Below are positions 8,196 through 16,582 of a DNA stretch of 64,000 nucleotides, piece by piece. The stretch's first letter is position 1. Each line of letters starts with the position of its first letter. Made by a program: the position numbers and the translations under genes. The stretch is from Thermococcus henrietii (GTDB lineage: Archaea > Methanobacteriota_B > Thermococci > Thermococcales > Thermococcaceae): positions 372,001 to 436,000 of the forward strand of contig NZ_LT900021.1 in NCBI RefSeq assembly GCF_900198835.1, read 5' to 3'. Below the pieces are notes generated by a model, which was not told where the DNA came from, did no database searches, and worked only from the letters and a program-made list of their open reading frames with translations.

Positions 8196-8948
8196 TTAAA
8201 GACCGGTTGGCTCGTCTATGAAGAAGACGCTGAGCCCGAACTTCTCCCTGATGAGCTCCATAAGGGCCTTAACTCCCAGCGTCTCCGTCTTGTAGTGGCC
8301 CGCAACCAGAACGCTCTGGGGCAGGTCGAGGGCCGTCAGATAGTCCGCGTGGCCGAATTCGCCTGTGATGAGGAGGTCTATTCCCTTCCCGTAAGCTTCT
8401 TCCAGCGCAAAAGCGCCTGCCCCGCTTATCGCGCCGACAGTTTTAACCTCTCTCCTCCCGAACTCGTAGGTTCTGACGGTCGTGTCGAGCTTCTCCGCTA
8501 TTATCTGGGCCACCTTCTCAATCGGCTGTGGCTCCTCGAACTCACCGTAGAAGCCTATGCTCAGGCCCCTGTACTCACCGAAAGATCCCCTGGGCTCCAG
8601 ACCGAGGAGTTTGAGCAGGCCGACGTTGTTGCCGACTCCCGGGTGCGCATCGAGGGGCAGGTGGGCGGCGTAGAGGTTCAGGCCGTTTTCGATTAGCGCC
8701 TTCAGGCGCTTGTAGTGGATACCTGTTATATAGTTAAGACCTCCCCAAATCATTCCGTGATGTACTATCAGCATGTCGGCCTTTCCCTTAACGGCTCTCT
8801 CGATTGTTCTGAGCGTCGTGTCAACGGCAAACGCTACCCTCTCAACCTCGTCCTTTCCCTCCACCTGCAGTCCGTTGCTCGACTTGTCAGGGTAAGCCGA
8901 AACCTGAAGGTACTCGTCGAGGAAAGCGACCAGCTCGTTGCGGTTCAT
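8196..8948 (-). CDS. NIF3-like dinuclear metal protein (YbgI/GCYH-II-like)
   Basis: 250 residues, the full length of the single-domain NIF3 family. It has the family's metal ligands in HHGMIWGG (HH near residue 66-67), the D-x-H/P of AAHLPLDAHPGVGNN, and the C-terminal GHYKTETLGVKAL and FIDEPTGL segments (usual G-H-x-x-x-E). Bacterial members are annotated as GTP cyclohydrolase type 2 homologues, but most have no proven reaction, so only the fold and dinuclear site are claimed. ATG 8948 is chosen because GAGGTGAG lies 3 nt upstream; the longer frame to 8966 has no such site. It is divergent from elp3 and shares a 97-bp intergenic region with two palindromes. Confidence 0.85.
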   Translation of the reverse strand: MNRNELVAFLDEYLQVSAYPDKSSNGLQVEGKDEVERVAFAVDTTLRTIERAVKGKADMLIVHHGMIWGGLNYITGIHYKRLKALIENGLNLYAAHLPLDAHPGVGNNVGLLKLLGLEPRGSFGEYRGLSIGFYGEFEEPQPIEKVAQIIAEKLDTTVRTYEFGRREVKTVGAISGAGAFALEEAYGKGIDLLITGEFGHADYLTALDLPQSVLVAGHYKTETLGVKALMELIREKFGLSVFFIDEPTGL

Positions 8949-8960
8949 CTTCTCACCTCT

Positions 8961-8991
8961 ATTCACCTGGTGAATTATTCAGTAACTGAAT
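8961..8991. promoter_or_regulatory. Two adjacent 15-bp perfect palindromes (operator candidate)
   Basis: ATTCACCTGGTGAAT (8961-8975) and ATTCAGTAACTGAAT (8977-8991) each have perfect 7-bp arms around one central base, are separated by 1 bp and share the outer half-site ATTCA. They lie 13 bp upstream of the NIF3-like start on one side and just upstream of the elp3 TATA box (CTTTTAAAAC, 9006-9015) on the other. This is what two dimer sites for one regulator look like; which promoter is controlled is inferred. Confidence 0.65.
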
Positions 8992-9045
8992 ATGTCCCAC
9001 AAACCCTTTTAAAACCCCGCCCTACATCGAGCGAGAGGTGTCGCT

Positions 9046-10818
9046 ATGGATGAGAGATTCCAAGAGGCAGTTAGAGAGCTTGCGAGACTCGTGATGGAGG
9101 GCGAGATTAAGAGCAGGGACGAGCTCAACCGCTGGAAGATTAAGGTGGCGAGAAAGTACCATCTCTCAAAGATTCCGGGCAACTCGGACATCCTGAAGGC
9201 AATTCCGGAGGAGAGGCGCGAGGAGTTCAGGGATTTGCTGAAGAGAAAGCCCACGAGGACGATAAGCGGAGTGGCAGTTGTCGCTATGATGACGAAGCCG
9301 TTTCCCTGCCCTCATGGCAGGTGTATCTACTGTCCCGGCGGGCCGAGCGTCGGTTCGCCCCAGAGCTACACGGGAAGGGAGCCTTCCGCTTTGAGGGCAA
9401 TCCAGAGCGCCTACCACCCTTACATCATCATGATGCGCAGATTAAAACAGCTCACCGACATAGGCCACGACGTTGACAAGGTCGAGGTCATAATCCAGGG
9501 CGGAACCTTTCCGGCGGTTGATTTGGACTACCAGGAGTGGTTCATAAAAGAGGCCTTCAAGGCGATGAACGATTTTCCACACTTCAAAGAGGTAGAGAAC
9601 CTTGAAGAGAAGCTGATTAGGCTGATAGTGAAGAAGGACGAGTCCGTTTTTGAGGAGGACCCGAAGTTCCGCGAGGCGTGGCTCAAAACCCACTCCAAAC
9701 CCTACTACTACCTTGAAGACGAGCAGAGGAAGAACGAGAAAGCTAAGGTCAGAATGGTTGGCCTTACGATAGAGACAAGGCCCGACTGGGCCTTCGAGAG
9801 GCAGATTGACAGGATGCTCAAGCTCGGAACGACGCGCGTTGAGCTGGGCGTTCAGACGGTTTTCAACTTCATCCACGAGAGGACCAAGCGCGGTCACGGC
9901 GTCGAGGAGATTGTTAAGGCCACACAGCTCCTCCGCGATGCTGGCTTGAAAATCAACTACCACATAATGCCCGGTTTACCGGGGAGCAACTTCGAACGCG
10001 ACCTATACACCTTCAGAACGATTTTCGAGGACCCCCGCTTCAGGCCCGACATGCTCAAGGTTTACCCGACGCTCGTAACCAAGGACGCCCCCCTCTACCG
10101 CTGGTGGAAGGAAGGTAAATACCACCCCTACCGCACGGAAGAAGCCGTTGAGCTCCTCGTTGAGGCTTACAAGCTCTTCCCGAAGTGGGTTAGGGTAATG
10201 AGAATCCAGCGCGACATTCCCGTTCAGCTCATCGTTGACGGCGTCAAGCACTCGAACCTCGGTCAGCTGGTCTTCAACGAGCTTATCAAGAGGGGTATAA
10301 GGCCGAGGGAGATTCGCTTTAGGGAAGTCGGCCACATGATGGAGAAGTTCGGAATCCAGCCGGAGGTTGAGCATATAAAGCTCCTCCGCGAGGACTACGA
10401 GGCATCTGGCGGAAGGGAGATTTTCCTGAGCTTTGAAGATACCAAGAACGACATACTGATAGGCTTCCTGCGCCTCAGGATTCCGAGCGAAAAGGCCCAC
10501 AGGAAGGAGATAAACTGCTGTCCCTCGGCGATAGTCAGGGAGCTCCACGTTTACGGCCCGCTCGTGCCGATTGGCGGGAAGCCGAGGTACGAGTGGCAGC
10601 ACAGGGGTTACGGAAGGGAGCTTCTGGTCGAGGCTGAAAGAATCGCCCGCGAGGAGTTCGACGTCAAGAAGATGCTCGTAATCAGCGGCGTCGGCGTGAG
10701 GGAGTATTACAGAAAGTTCGGCTACCGGAAGAACGGACCCTACGTCGCGAAGAGGCTCGATAGGGGCTACGCCGAATATAAAAAGAGCAGGGAGTTCGAC
10801 GCGCACCTGAACACTTAA
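9046..10818 (+). CDS. elp3: Elp3, tRNA uridine-34 carboxymethylation enzyme
   Basis: Archaeal Elp3 alone uses acetyl-CoA and S-adenosylmethionine to form the 5-carboxymethyl group on wobble U34 of tRNA. The 590-residue protein has a radical SAM domain with cluster cysteines C88, C93 and C96 (PCPHGRCIYCPGG) and a C-terminal GNAT acetyltransferase domain from about residue 450 (RGYGRELLVEAERIA; ISGVGVREYYRKFGY). A second Cys pair (INCCPS, about 485) lies near the interface. GAGGTG precedes the ATG and the TATA box is at 9006-9015. Convergent with the next gene, with a 4-nt overlap. Confidence 0.95.
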   Translation: MDERFQEAVRELARLVMEGEIKSRDELNRWKIKVARKYHLSKIPGNSDILKAIPEERREEFRDLLKRKPTRTISGVAVVAMMTKPFPCPHGRCIYCPGGPSVGSPQSYTGREPSALRAIQSAYHPYIIMMRRLKQLTDIGHDVDKVEVIIQGGTFPAVDLDYQEWFIKEAFKAMNDFPHFKEVENLEEKLIRLIVKKDESVFEEDPKFREAWLKTHSKPYYYLEDEQRKNEKAKVRMVGLTIETRPDWAFERQIDRMLKLGTTRVELGVQTVFNFIHERTKRGHGVEEIVKATQLLRDAGLKINYHIMPGLPGSNFERDLYTFRTIFEDPRFRPDMLKVYPTLVTKDAPLYRWWKEGKYHPYRTEEAVELLVEAYKLFPKWVRVMRIQRDIPVQLIVDGVKHSNLGQLVFNELIKRGIRPREIRFREVGHMMEKFGIQPEVEHIKLLREDYEASGGREIFLSFEDTKNDILIGFLRLRIPSEKAHRKEINCCPSAIVRELHVYGPLVPIGGKPRYEWQHRGYGRELLVEAERIAREEFDVKKMLVISGVGVREYYRKFGYRKNGPYVAKRLDRGYAEYKKSREFDAHLNT

Positions 10819-11372
10819 GCTGGAACCCCGCTTTGTTCGCCTCCTGCCTTCGCCGCCAGCGCTATCGCGATGAAGTTGGCACCGCTCATTATGAGGTCAA
10901 CGGACACGAACAGTCCAATCGCCCAGAGGCTCGACCAGGGCCACTGGAGCACTATCAAGGCACCGAGGAATATCGTCAGGACTCCAGAAAGTGTCATCAG
11001 CGCCCATTGGCTCACATCTCTGTTCTGGAAGGCAACGCCAATCCTTATCGCGCCTATTGCAATCAGCGAGAACCCGAGGACGAGCGTTAGTATTGTCGTC
11101 GCAAGAACGGGGTTCTCAAGGGTCGCTATGCCGCCGATGACGTAGATAACGCCCATGAGGATGTGCAGGCCCCTGCTCTTCCAGTCCCTGGCCTTCGCTA
11201 TTCCCTGCACAATCTGGAGCGCTCCTGCGACGAGCATGAAGGCTCCGAAGATGGCAACGCTCGTTATCGTCACCAGTGGCAGGAGGAGCAGGCCGGCGAA
11301 TCCAAGGGTTACGAAGATTATTCCAAGGCCCAGCAGCCATGCCCAGTTCTTCTTGAGCTCGCCGTACTCCAT
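10815..11372 (-). CDS. HdeD/DUF308 family membrane protein
   Basis: 185 residues with six predicted transmembrane segments in three repeated pairs (GLGIIFVTLGFAGLLLL; LMGVIYVIGGIATL; ALMTLSGVLTIFLGALIVLQ). The repeated small-residue-rich G-x-x-x-x-x-x-G pattern is typical of HdeD-like proteins, whose role is unproven (acid stress in Escherichia coli). The start is ATG 11372 because GGGGGTGG precedes it by a few bases on the minus strand. The promoter region holds a pair of inverted AGTAACTT sites flanking the TATA box. Confidence 0.75.
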   Translation of the reverse strand: MEYGELKKNWAWLLGLGIIFVTLGFAGLLLLPLVTITSVAIFGAFMLVAGALQIVQGIAKARDWKSRGLHILMGVIYVIGGIATLENPVLATTILTLVLGFSLIAIGAIRIGVAFQNRDVSQWALMTLSGVLTIFLGALIVLQWPWSSLWAIGLFVSVDLIMSGANFIAIALAAKAGGEQSGVPA

Positions 11373-11400
11373 TCTACCACCCCCAAGTTTTTTCACAAAA

Positions 11401-11443
11401 AGTAACTTTAACTGCTTAAAAAGTTTTCTGTGGGGAAGTTACT
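11401..11443. promoter_or_regulatory. HdeD-like gene promoter with inverted AGTAACTT sites
   Basis: AGTAACTT (11401-11408) and its exact reverse complement AAGTTACT (11436-11443) flank a minus-strand TATA box (CTTTTTAAG, 11415-11423). One site is upstream of the TATA box and the other is at the expected transcript start. Related GTWACTAAA sequences occur before the KaiC-like gene at 22342 and the di-iron sensor gene at 36434. Confidence 0.45.
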
Positions 11444-11471
11444 AAAATCTAGATAAAGAAAAGGAAAGGCT

Positions 11472-13391
11472 TCAGCGCCTTCCGTACTTCCTGAGGATTA
11501 CGGCCAGGATTACAAGCGCGGCCAGTATCATGCCGATGCCCAGATAAGTGGCCCCGCTCCCCTTCGTCACGGTGACACGGACCTGCTCCTGAGTTTTCTT
11601 CTGGTCGCTCTCGGCGGTGAGGGTGATGAAGTAGTCGCCGGCATCGATGTTTCCAGGGACGTTTATCTTAACCGTGAACGTGACCTCTCCGTTTTTCTCC
11701 ACGCTGGCCACACGCTCGGGAGTTACCTGCACGTTCCAGCCCTGCGGGGCATCGACTTTGAGTTTTACGTTGGTCAGCGGGCTTGTTCCTGTGTTGTACA
11801 CTCTGACGCTCAACGTCGTCTCTCCTCCCGCCTTAACCTTTACGCTGTACCTCTCAAGACCAATCGCTATCCCGTAGCTCCCCATGAGCTGGGCTCTGAG
11901 CGTGACTTTCTTCTCTACGTCGCTTCCCAGCGACCTTACCGTCAGGTTTGCCGTGTAGTTCCCGAGCTTTGCCGTGTCGGGAGGTATTAGAATCACGTAC
12001 AGCCTCTTCTCCTTGCCTGCATCTACGTACGTTGAGCTTATACCCGTCCTCGACTCCGGGCTTTCCACTATCATTCCGCCCCAGTTGGGGGGCACGCGGA
12101 GCGTTAACGAGTAGCTGTCGCTCTCCTTTCCGAGGTTCCTGAGTATTACCTCGTAGGTCAGCGTCTCTCCGAGAACGACGCTCTTCGAGGGTGCCGGCAC
12201 GAAGACGTCGAAGTAGTACGGGAGCTTCTCCAGATTGACCGTGACTTCCGTTTTTTCTCCCGCCTTCAGTTGTACCGTCTCGGTGACCTTTTTGTAGGCT
12301 TCCTTGGAGACGATAAGCTTGTAAGCTCCCTCGGGCGCGTGGAGGACCGCGGTTCCGTCGGGAAGCGTCACGGCTTGGGTGGTGATTCCACCGCCGGTCA
12401 GCTCGACCTTAGCACCTCCCACGTAGGTGCCCGAGCCCTCATCCACGACTCTAACGACAAGCGTGCCGTTTTCCCCAGCGTGGGTCTCGGTCACGTAGAC
12501 GTGAACCCAAACGCTCTCGTTTCCCGCGAGTATCTTGAGGGGATGGTCGCCTACGCTCGCGTTGCTCGGAATGCTCACGAGAGCGGTTACTGTTCTCTCC
12601 CCGCTCACCCTGACGATTCTAACCGGTGAGCCGCCTGCGAGGAACCTAACGCTCCATCCCGGCGGTGCCCGGGCGCTCAATGGGACGTCAGTTGGGGTTG
12701 ACGAAGAGAGGTGAAGCGAGAAGCTGACGTTCGTCCCAGCAGCGGCCTCCTTCCCCGGGCAATCAACGTACGCTTGGAGGGGTCTTCCCTGGACGACTGC
12801 CAGGATTGTGACGCTTGCGTTTCCGGCCCCAACTTTTATCCTGTAAGTTCCTGGTGTACTTCCGGCCTTCAAGACGAGGGTCAGGGGAAAGCTCTCTCCG
12901 TGCTTCAGGTAGAGGCCGAGAACGCTGACGCTGCCGGATTTGAGGATTCCAGTCCACCCTCCCGGGACCTGAACGGAAAGGGGGACGTAGCCGGACTCTC
13001 CGAGATTCTTCACGGTCAGTCCTATTCCCACCTCTTCCCCTGGCGACAGCAGTACCTCGTGGATTTGGGTGCTCAGCTCGACGTGGGTCTCGCCTCCGGT
13101 AAGCTCCACCCGTTTTCCTATGAAGAACAGCCTTGCCTGGCCCCTGTCGGGAAACACGCTCCCGACGACGATGGAGAGGTTGTTGATTGTAACGTTGTCC
13201 CCAAAGGAGAGCACGTAGAGAGTTCCGTTGATTCTAACGGCCGCCCCTCCGTTTGAGGAAACGTCCACCAGCGTGACGTTCATGCCGTTTACTTTCACGG
13301 TCTCGCCGATGCTGAGCGTCACTCCCACCGTCTCAGCCAGAACGCCCGGAAGAAAAAGGAGGAGTATAAGCCCTGCAAGGGCCCGTCTCAT
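11472..13391 (-). CDS. Anchored NEW3-domain surface protein of an ABC module
   Basis: 639 residues: signal peptide (LAGLILLLFLPGVLA), a large extracellular part built of repeated immunoglobulin-like NEW3/CARDB-type domains (VGIGLTVKNLGESG, LTYEVILRNLGKES, TLSVRVYNTGTSP), one carboxypeptidase-regulatory-like domain (LVVRVVDEGSGTYVGGAKVEL ... EGAYKLIVSKEAY, about 310-390), and a C-terminal transmembrane segment (IGMILAALVILAVILRKYG). It sits last in a three-gene unit with an ABC-2 permease and ATPase, 5 nt after the permease stop; the permease stop codon is part of its ribosome binding site (AGGTGA). ATG 13391 is chosen over GTG 13400. It is probably a cell-surface partner of the transporter; substrate unknown. 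Confidence 0.75.
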   Translation of the reverse strand: MRRALAGLILLLFLPGVLAETVGVTLSIGETVKVNGMNVTLVDVSSNGGAAVRINGTLYVLSFGDNVTINNLSIVVGSVFPDRGQARLFFIGKRVELTGGETHVELSTQIHEVLLSPGEEVGIGLTVKNLGESGYVPLSVQVPGGWTGILKSGSVSVLGLYLKHGESFPLTLVLKAGSTPGTYRIKVGAGNASVTILAVVQGRPLQAYVDCPGKEAAAGTNVSFSLHLSSSTPTDVPLSARAPPGWSVRFLAGGSPVRIVRVSGERTVTALVSIPSNASVGDHPLKILAGNESVWVHVYVTETHAGENGTLVVRVVDEGSGTYVGGAKVELTGGGITTQAVTLPDGTAVLHAPEGAYKLIVSKEAYKKVTETVQLKAGEKTEVTVNLEKLPYYFDVFVPAPSKSVVLGETLTYEVILRNLGKESDSYSLTLRVPPNWGGMIVESPESRTGISSTYVDAGKEKRLYVILIPPDTAKLGNYTANLTVRSLGSDVEKKVTLRAQLMGSYGIAIGLERYSVKVKAGGETTLSVRVYNTGTSPLTNVKLKVDAPQGWNVQVTPERVASVEKNGEVTFTVKINVPGNIDAGDYFITLTAESDQKKTQEQVRVTVTKGSGATYLGIGMILAALVILAVILRKYGRR

Positions 13392-13396
13392 GTTAA

Positions 13397-14413
13397 TCAC
13401 CTTATCTCAGCTCTCACGAACCCGAGGTACGCCAGCACAAACCAGAGGATTATGTAGGCGAACAGCGTTATTATCTCCTTCTTCGCAAAGGAGAGGCTTT
13501 CGCTCAGGCTGTACTTTGGAACCTTTTCCGTGGGGGAGTGGGGGATGAAGTACGATTCGCTGGACTCCTTGTACGGGTCCAAGACGTAGTCCGATATGAC
13601 CTGGAAGTCGTTCATGGGTGACAGCATGGTTATGTAGTACTCGGTCTTCCAGTACCTCCTGCCCCACTCCATGGTCTTGTTCTCGTACTCCTCCATGAGC
13701 TTCTCGTACTTGTTGAGCTCGGCCAGGGTAACGTTCTTGCTGGAGTGTATCTTCTGGGACATTGCTTGGAGCTCCGGCGGCATCTTGGGCTGCGGTCCGA
13801 CGATGACCCTCGCCACCACCGGGGCCACAGTCATTATGACCACTATGAATATCAGGAACATTACGAGGGAGTACATCAGGGCGTTGCCGCTCTTCTTTGC
13901 GTACGCCGAAAAAGCCACCGCCATGGTGAAGAACAGGAACAGATACAGGTAAGCGAACAGGAAGTACGTTATCAGCCTCGTGTAGCTGTCTATGGTTACG
14001 CCCGCCCATACGAGCATTCCCGTGACGACGAGGCCGGTTACAAGGACGGCAAATGCGAGGGTTATCGCACCCCCAAGGAGTTTGCCGAGGATTACCTGGT
14101 CTCGGAAAACTGGGTGGCTCATGAGAACCTTGAGCGTCCTGTCCTCCCTCTCGCGCGTTATGGCGTCGAAGCCGAGGGCCAGTGCGAAGATTGCCCCGAC
14201 GAACTGAAGGTTCGACGTAACGCCGAACATCACCTCGTAGACCTTGCGCGTGCTCTCACCGGAAGACATTCCACCCAGGCTTATGACTTCTATGTTGAGC
14301 TTAACCTGGATGAGGGCCAGCACCATCACCACGAGCAGGAACCCGAAGAAAATCAGGAAGCGCCTGCTCGTCAGGTAGTCCCTAAACTCCTTCTCGGCTA
14401 TCGCCCCAATCAT
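13397..14413 (-). CDS. ABC-2 type transporter permease
   Basis: 338 residues. An N-terminal transmembrane helix (RFLIFFGFLLVVMVLALIQ) is followed by a 40-residue external loop, then five more helices, a second large external segment (about 205-300, lysine-rich), and a last helix (LFAYIILWFVLAYLGF). The cytosolic ITREREDRTLKVLMSHPV after the second helix is the classic ABC-2 motif. It pairs with the ATPase whose gene overlaps its start by 4 nt (ATGA). With the NEW3 protein it forms an exporter or surface-assembly module of the GldA/NosY type; the cargo is unknown. Confidence 0.88.
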   Translation of the reverse strand: MIGAIAEKEFRDYLTSRRFLIFFGFLLVVMVLALIQVKLNIEVISLGGMSSGESTRKVYEVMFGVTSNLQFVGAIFALALGFDAITREREDRTLKVLMSHPVFRDQVILGKLLGGAITLAFAVLVTGLVVTGMLVWAGVTIDSYTRLITYFLFAYLYLFLFFTMAVAFSAYAKKSGNALMYSLVMFLIFIVVIMTVAPVVARVIVGPQPKMPPELQAMSQKIHSSKNVTLAELNKYEKLMEEYENKTMEWGRRYWKTEYYITMLSPMNDFQVISDYVLDPYKESSESYFIPHSPTEKVPKYSLSESLSFAKKEIITLFAYIILWFVLAYLGFVRAEIR

Positions 14414-15333
14414 TTCGCTCCCCTCCCGTAGACGAGTTCCATGAAGATTTCCTCGAGGCTGGGCTCGTGGAGGTGAACGTCGAGGACGGTGTACCCTTTC
14501 GCCCTCAGCTCCGTTACGAGGTCCTCCCTGATGTCCCTTTCAGCGTACACTACCAGTTTCCTGTCCCCGCTCCTCCTCCACTCTATCACGTTCGTTTCGA
14601 GACCCTCAAGCTCTAGGGGTTCCTTAGTCTCAACGGTTATCAGGTACCTGCCTTCCATGAACTTCCTCTTTATCTCCTCCTGGCTCCCGCTTATGAGGAG
14701 CTTACCCTGGGAGATTATGCCGATTTCATCGCTGACCTCTTCAACCTCCGCGAGTATGTGGCTTGAGAAGAATATCGTCCTGCCGTCCTTCTTCAGTTCC
14801 CTCACAAGCTCCCTAAGCTCCACGGCCCCCCTCGGGTCGAGGCCGTTCGTTGGCTCGTCAAGGAAGAGTATCTCCGGGTCGTTGAGGAGGGCCTGCGCGA
14901 GCAGAAGTCTCTGCTTCATTCCGGTCGAGAATCCCTCAACCTTCCTGTCCGCAACTTCCTTCAGGCCGACGAGCTCGAGGAGCTCCCTCGCCCTCTTTTC
15001 CGCCTCGTTCCTTGGCATTCTGTAGAACTTGGCGAAGTAGAGGAGGTTGTCGATTGCGCTCAAGTTCGGGTAGAGGCCGCCCTCCGCCGGCATGAAGCCC
15101 GTTATCCTCTTGACTTCCACGGGCTTTTCCATCACGTTGATTCCAGCGACGTGCGCCGTCCCTTCAGTCGGTTCTACGAGCCCAAGGAGCATAAGGATTG
15201 TCGTCGTTTTACCAGCCCCGTTGGGGCCCAAAAATCCATAGACCGTTCCCTTCTTAACCCTGAGGTTGAGGTGGTCCACGGCGACCGTTCCATCGTAGAT
15301 TTTGGTCAGATTTTCTGTCTCTATCGCGTACAT
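14410..15333 (-). CDS. ABC-2 type transporter ATP-binding protein
   Basis: 307 residues: Walker A GPNGAGKTT, signature FSTGMKQRLLLAQAL, Walker B EILFLDEPTNGLD and switch His in FFSSHIL. A C-terminal DUF4162-like extension of about 80 residues (ITVETKEPLELEGL to the end) is common in this class. It energises the permease encoded next. ATG 15333 is chosen because GGTGGT lies 4 nt upstream; ATG 15345 gives four extra residues and lacks a site. First gene of its operon. Confidence 0.92.
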   Translation of the reverse strand: MYAIETENLTKIYDGTVAVDHLNLRVKKGTVYGFLGPNGAGKTTTILMLLGLVEPTEGTAHVAGINVMEKPVEVKRITGFMPAEGGLYPNLSAIDNLLYFAKFYRMPRNEAEKRARELLELVGLKEVADRKVEGFSTGMKQRLLLAQALLNDPEILFLDEPTNGLDPRGAVELRELVRELKKDGRTIFFSSHILAEVEEVSDEIGIISQGKLLISGSQEEIKRKFMEGRYLITVETKEPLELEGLETNVIEWRRSGDRKLVVYAERDIREDLVTELRAKGYTVLDVHLHEPSLEEIFMELVYGRGAK

Positions 15334-15391
15334 AAAGACCACCATGGGAAATGGAAATTGAAAACATATAAACCTTTCTGCAACTTCAAAA

Positions 15392-15409
15392 TCGTTTGGA
15401 GTAAAACGA
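15392..15409. repeat. Inverted repeat in a divergent promoter region
   Basis: TCGTTT (15392-15397) and AAACGA (15404-15409) are exact inverted repeats around 6 bp. They lie between the divergent ABC ATPase gene and the YkgJ-type gene at 15443, just before the latter's TATA-like GTTTTTATG. Possible operator; arms are short. Confidence 0.3.
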
Positions 15410-15442
15410 AGGGTTTTTATGCCGTCATAGTAATGGGGCCCT

Positions 15443-15958
15443 ATGCGCTTTAAACCGAGACCTTTTGTTAAGCCCGTTGACTTCCGCTGTCTCTACTGCC
15501 TCGACTGTTGCAGGGGAAGGCACGTCTACCTGACTCTGAAGGACGTCGAGCGAATAGCCAGGGCCGGAAACGACCCCCAGGACTTCGTGACGTTCTCGGT
15601 CGAGGGGGACAGGATACGCTTCGTTCTCGCCATCCGCGAGTGGGATTTGGGTTGCGTCTTCCACGACCCGGAAACCGGAAAGTGCAGGATTCACGAGGTC
15701 AGGCCGGTTATCTGCCGCATCTACCCCTTCATGGTCTCCAGAAAACCGCTCGGCATCGAGGGTGAGAAGCCGTTCAATTACAAAGGAGAGACCCTGTGGC
15801 TCTACTACGACGAGGGCTGCCCTGGAATAAACGCCGAAAACCCGGAAACGACGATAACGCCCGAGGAGATAGCGGAGCTCGGGCTTGAGTTCGAGAGGGA
15901 GTTCGAGAAGACCGATATGGACGGCTTTGCAGGGCTCCTCGACGAGCTCGAAAAGTAG
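15443..15958 (+). CDS. YkgJ/FliB-like cysteine-cluster protein
   Basis: 171 residues. Cysteines are arranged as CLYCLDCCRGRH (residues about 16-27), CVFHDPETGKCRIHEVRPVICRIYP (written here in pieces: CVFHDP, GKCRIHE, VICRIYP) and one later DEGCPG. This is the zinc/iron-chelating domain signature of the YkgJ family, whose role is unknown, although a metal cluster is likely. The ATG lacks a ribosome binding site and is about 27 bp from a TATA-like stretch, so the mRNA is probably leaderless. Confidence 0.8.
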   Translation: MRFKPRPFVKPVDFRCLYCLDCCRGRHVYLTLKDVERIARAGNDPQDFVTFSVEGDRIRFVLAIREWDLGCVFHDPETGKCRIHEVRPVICRIYPFMVSRKPLGIEGEKPFNYKGETLWLYYDEGCPGINAENPETTITPEEIAELGLEFEREFEKTDMDGFAGLLDELEK

Positions 15959-15985
15959 ATATACAACTTCTCCCTAACACCTCTT

Positions 15986-16552
15986 ATGAGGGGTCTCCTG
16001 CTGACTTCCGTTTATCTCGCTCAGGGCGTTCTCAACCTCGTCTTCTACGGGATTCCTTCGATAATGTTCTCCGTTCTCCTACCCCAGCGGGTGTTTCGTG
16101 AAGTTGCGTGGTTCCTTCCGTTCCTGGTTCTCCTGTACTTCGCCATCGGGGCGTTCTCCCTCTATTTTCTTGGTTTCACCCCACGGCCCGGTAGGGGGAG
16201 GCGCATTGGAGTCGTTTACTTCTCCATTGGGCTGGTTGGTTCAACGGCGGTCTCCCTTGAACCCTTCGGTGAGACTCCCCTCCTGAGGGTTCTCTTCGTT
16301 GCCTGGGCTCTCCTCTCGCTCCTCGGCATTTTCCTCCTGCTCCGCACGGAAAACCTTGAAAATGTTTCACCTCTGCTCATCGTTTCGGCGCTCCTGATTC
16401 TGCTGTTCTCGGGCGCGGTGAGCTTTCTGACCGCCCAGTGGATTGTTGAGGACTACTACGCCCACGTCCATATGAACGAAAGCGTTCCCGAGAACGCGAC
16501 CGTTATAGTTGCCTACCCAGAAAACGTCAGTCCTCCTGGCGGAACGGGCTAA
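15986..16552 (+). CDS. Membrane protein, unknown function
   Basis: 188 residues with five or six hydrophobic segments (for example VFYGIPSIMFSVLL, FLVLLYFAIGAFSLYFLGF, LLIVSALLILLFSGAVSFL) and a hydrophilic extracytoplasmic tail with Asn-x-Ser/Thr sites. No family recognised. ATG 15986 has no Shine-Dalgarno; a TATA-like AGATATACAA lies about 25-30 bp upstream, so a leaderless mRNA is likely. The next gene follows 30 nt later. Confidence 0.65.
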   Translation: MRGLLLTSVYLAQGVLNLVFYGIPSIMFSVLLPQRVFREVAWFLPFLVLLYFAIGAFSLYFLGFTPRPGRGRRIGVVYFSIGLVGSTAVSLEPFGETPLLRVLFVAWALLSLLGIFLLLRTENLENVSPLLIVSALLILLFSGAVSFLTAQWIVEDYYAHVHMNESVPENATVIVAYPENVSPPGGTG

Positions 16553-16582
16553 GCTTTTAAGTTCCGCGCCAAGGGTAGTGAC

